DNA of 7,011 nucleotides from Firmicutes bacterium UBA5559. Its GTDB lineage: Bacteria; Bacillota; Clostridia; Peptostreptococcales; Anaerovoracaceae. The notes beneath the pieces were generated by a model. That model saw nothing but the letters and a program-made list of their open reading frames with translations. It did no database searches and was not told the DNA's origin. The stretch covers positions 20,010 through 27,020 of the forward strand of contig DIMT01000010.1 of NCBI GenBank assembly GCA_002425705.1, given 5' to 3'. Shown piece after piece: positions 6,005 to 7,011 of the stretch. The stretch's first letter is position 1. The number at the start of each line of letters is the position of its first letter. The position numbers were made by a program, and so were the translations under genes.

Positions 6005-6033
6005 ATGCTACCGGAAGGTTTTACGAAAGTCAA
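6005..6033 (-). promoter_or_regulatory. sigma-A-like promoter of the NlpC/P60 gene
   Basis: On the minus strand TTGACT (6033-6028) and TAGCAT (6010-6005) are separated by exactly 17 bases; the -35 box matches 5/6 and the -10 box 4/6. Transcription would start near 5998, about 24 bases before the ATG. Just downstream the 9-mer AAAAAAGAG occurs twice (6002-5994 and 5990-5982 on the minus strand); the second copy is part of the ribosome binding site. Confidence 0.55.
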
Positions 6034-6043
6034 CGTAACAGAA

Positions 6044-6073
6044 TCGACAATAGGGTGACAGGTATGGTATGAT
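6044..6073 (+). promoter_or_regulatory. extended -10 promoter of the nucleotidyltransferase gene
   Basis: TCGACA (6044-6049, 5/6 to TTGACA) and TATGAT (6068-6073, 5/6) are 18 bases apart, and TGG at 6065-6067 adds an extended -10 element. The predicted start near 6080 gives a leader of about 60 bases. The -35 boxes of this promoter and the divergent one for NlpC/P60 are only about 10 bases apart, so a protein bound between them could affect both genes. Confidence 0.6.
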
Positions 6074-6096
6074 TAAAGAAATTAGAATAGAGGAAA

Positions 6097-6109
6097 GCGG
6101 CTTGGCCGC
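6097..6109 (+). other. small GC hairpin in the leader of the nucleotidyltransferase mRNA
   Basis: GCGGC (6097-6101) and GCCGC (6105-6109) form a perfect 5-bp GC stem around a TTG loop, in the roughly 60-base untranslated leader and about 15 bases before the ribosome binding site. No T run follows, so it is not a terminator. It may stabilise the leader or may be incidental. Confidence 0.3.
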
Positions 6110-6141
6110 AAGGTTATCGTTGCAGAAGGGAATCATCAATC

Positions 6142-7011
6142 ATGGACACAACACTGGTCATCATGGCCGCCGGCATCGGCAGTCGGTATGGAGGCGGAAT
6201 CAAGCAATTGGAAGCAGTTGGCCCATCGGGAGAAATCATCATGGACTATTCGGTTCATGATGCCCTGGAAGCCGGATTCAATAAGGTGGTATTCATCATC
6301 CGGAAGGATCTGGAAAAGGATTTTAAAGAAATCATCGGCAACCGGATTGAAAAAATCTGTCCGGTGGCCTATGCCTATCAGGAGCTGACGGATCTGCCGG
6401 AAGGTTTTGAAAAAAGAGAAGCAAGGACCAAACCCTGGGGAACCGGTCAGGCGGTGCTCAGCTGCCGGGAATTGGTCCGGGATCCCTTTGTGGTCATCAA
6501 TGCCGATGATTATTACGGCAAGGAAGCCTTCCATAAATTGAGAAATTATCTGCTGGACACCGCTGGCCAGAAAGGCCTCAATTTCTGCATGGCCGGATTT
6601 GTTCTGAAAAATACCCTCAGTGAAAACGGTGGGGTGACCCGGGGTCTTTGCCAGGTGGATGGGGAAGGATTTCTCACCAGGGTGACGGAAACCAGAAATA
6701 TCGTCATGACTCAAACCGATGAATCCGTGGGAGCTGCTGTACTCAATTCGGAAACAGGAGAACTGTTGACCGTGGACGAGAACGCCTACGCTTCCATGAA
6801 TATGTGGGGCCTCACACCGGAATTCCTGGAACTGCTGGAGCCGGGATTCCAGAGGTTCCTGTCTGAGCTGGATGAGGAGGACAATAAGACGGAATATCTT
6901 CTCCCCGTTATCATGGACGGCCTGATCCAACAGGGCCAGGCCCGGGTCAAGCTGCTGTCCACCCAGGATCAGTGGTTTGGTGTCACCTATAAGGAAGACA
7001 AGCAGGCCGTG
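6142..7011 (+). CDS. sugar-phosphate nucleotidyltransferase-like protein (3' end outside window)
   Basis: A nucleotidyltransferase of the GT-A-like NTP_transferase fold, predicted to join an NTP to a phosphorylated sugar or polyol. The 290 visible codons run without a stop to the right edge; family members are close to 300 residues, so probably only the last few are missing. The nucleotide-binding signature MAAGIGSRYGGGIKQL spans 8-23, with Lys21 as the expected phosphate contact. EIIMDYSVHDALEAG (31-45) and FIIRK (51-55) follow. NADDYYG (120-126) gives the metal-binding aspartates. GTGQAVL (100-106) and ENGGVTRG (161-168) are further conserved-looking loops. It has no hexapeptide-repeat acyltransferase tail in the visible part, unlike GlmU. 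The substrate is unknown. The ATG at 6142 follows GAAGGG (6125-6130) by 11 bases, slightly long, but the N-terminus fits the family exactly. Divergent to the cell-wall hydrolase; a role in surface polymer synthesis is inference only. Confidence 0.88.
   Translation, partial: MDTTLVIMAAGIGSRYGGGIKQLEAVGPSGEIIMDYSVHDALEAGFNKVVFIIRKDLEKDFKEIIGNRIEKICPVAYAYQELTDLPEGFEKREARTKPWGTGQAVLSCRELVRDPFVVINADDYYGKEAFHKLRNYLLDTAGQKGLNFCMAGFVLKNTLSENGGVTRGLCQVDGEGFLTRVTETRNIVMTQTDESVGAAVLNSETGELLTVDENAYASMNMWGLTPEFLELLEPGFQRFLSELDEEDNKTEYLLPVIMDGLIQQGQARVKLLSTQDQWFGVTYKEDKQAV

Noticed and set aside
6069..6260. 63-codon plus-strand open frame starting at 6069
   Set aside because: Its ATG is inside the promoter -10 box, upstream of the predicted transcription start, and it overlaps the nucleotidyltransferase in another frame.
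6136..6930. 264-codon open frame on the minus strand
   Set aside because: It is antisense to the nucleotidyltransferase, whose motifs are unmistakable. The minus-strand protein is rich in His/Gln/Phe with no recognisable domain, typical of a shadow of a GC-biased gene.
1..7011. CRISPR arrays, tRNA/rRNA genes, riboswitches (including c-di-GMP types) or a multi-gene defence system
   Set aside because: No regularly spaced repeats, no tRNA-like or conserved riboswitch cores were seen by eye in the gaps, and the genes do not match any defence operon layout. The lone ATPase is not enough to claim one.

Overview
The window reads as chromosomal DNA from a Gram-positive anaerobe, most likely class Clostridia. 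The evidence is the clostridial-type citrate synthase, strong AAGGAG-like ribosome binding sites, sigma-A-like promoters, a G5 + NlpC/P60 cell-wall hydrolase, and a GGDEF protein with a seven-helix membrane domain. GC content is about 50-67% in the lines I counted, except for one clearly AT-rich gene. No species can be named from this.

Layout. (1) 2-1384 (+): a Si-type citrate synthase whose reading frame is open to the left edge, so the true start may lie outside. (2) 1385-1485: a 101-base gap with an extended -10 promoter inside a long inverted repeat whose 3' arm holds the next gene's ribosome binding site. (3) 1486-2643 (+): a 7TM diguanylate cyclase. (4) 2640-3848 (-): an AT-rich AAA_14/DUF4143 ATPase, convergent with the cyclase and overlapping it by 4 bp. 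Its intrinsic terminator lies inside the cyclase's coding end. (5) 3983-4819 (-): a metallo-beta-lactamase-fold hydrolase of the COG1237 type. (6) 4937-5974 (-): a membrane-anchored G5 + NlpC/P60 peptidoglycan hydrolase. (7) 5975-6141: a divergent promoter region. (8) 6142-7011 (+): a sugar-phosphate nucleotidyltransferase-like gene cut by the right edge.

How the genes work together. They do not form an obvious pathway or operon. Most have their own ribosome binding site and a plausible promoter, with gaps of about 100-170 bases. The citrate synthase makes citrate (central carbon and glutamate supply), the cyclase makes c-di-GMP in response to an unknown membrane signal, the hydrolase trims peptidoglycan, and the nucleotidyltransferase probably activates a sugar or polyol phosphate for surface polymers. 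The ATPase looks like a horizontally acquired insert. I found no RNA genes, CRISPR, insertion sequences or phage genes. I also found no convincing undescribed system. The most interesting signals are regulatory: the stem-loop that could hide the cyclase's ribosome binding site on read-through mRNA, and the terminator nested in a convergent gene.
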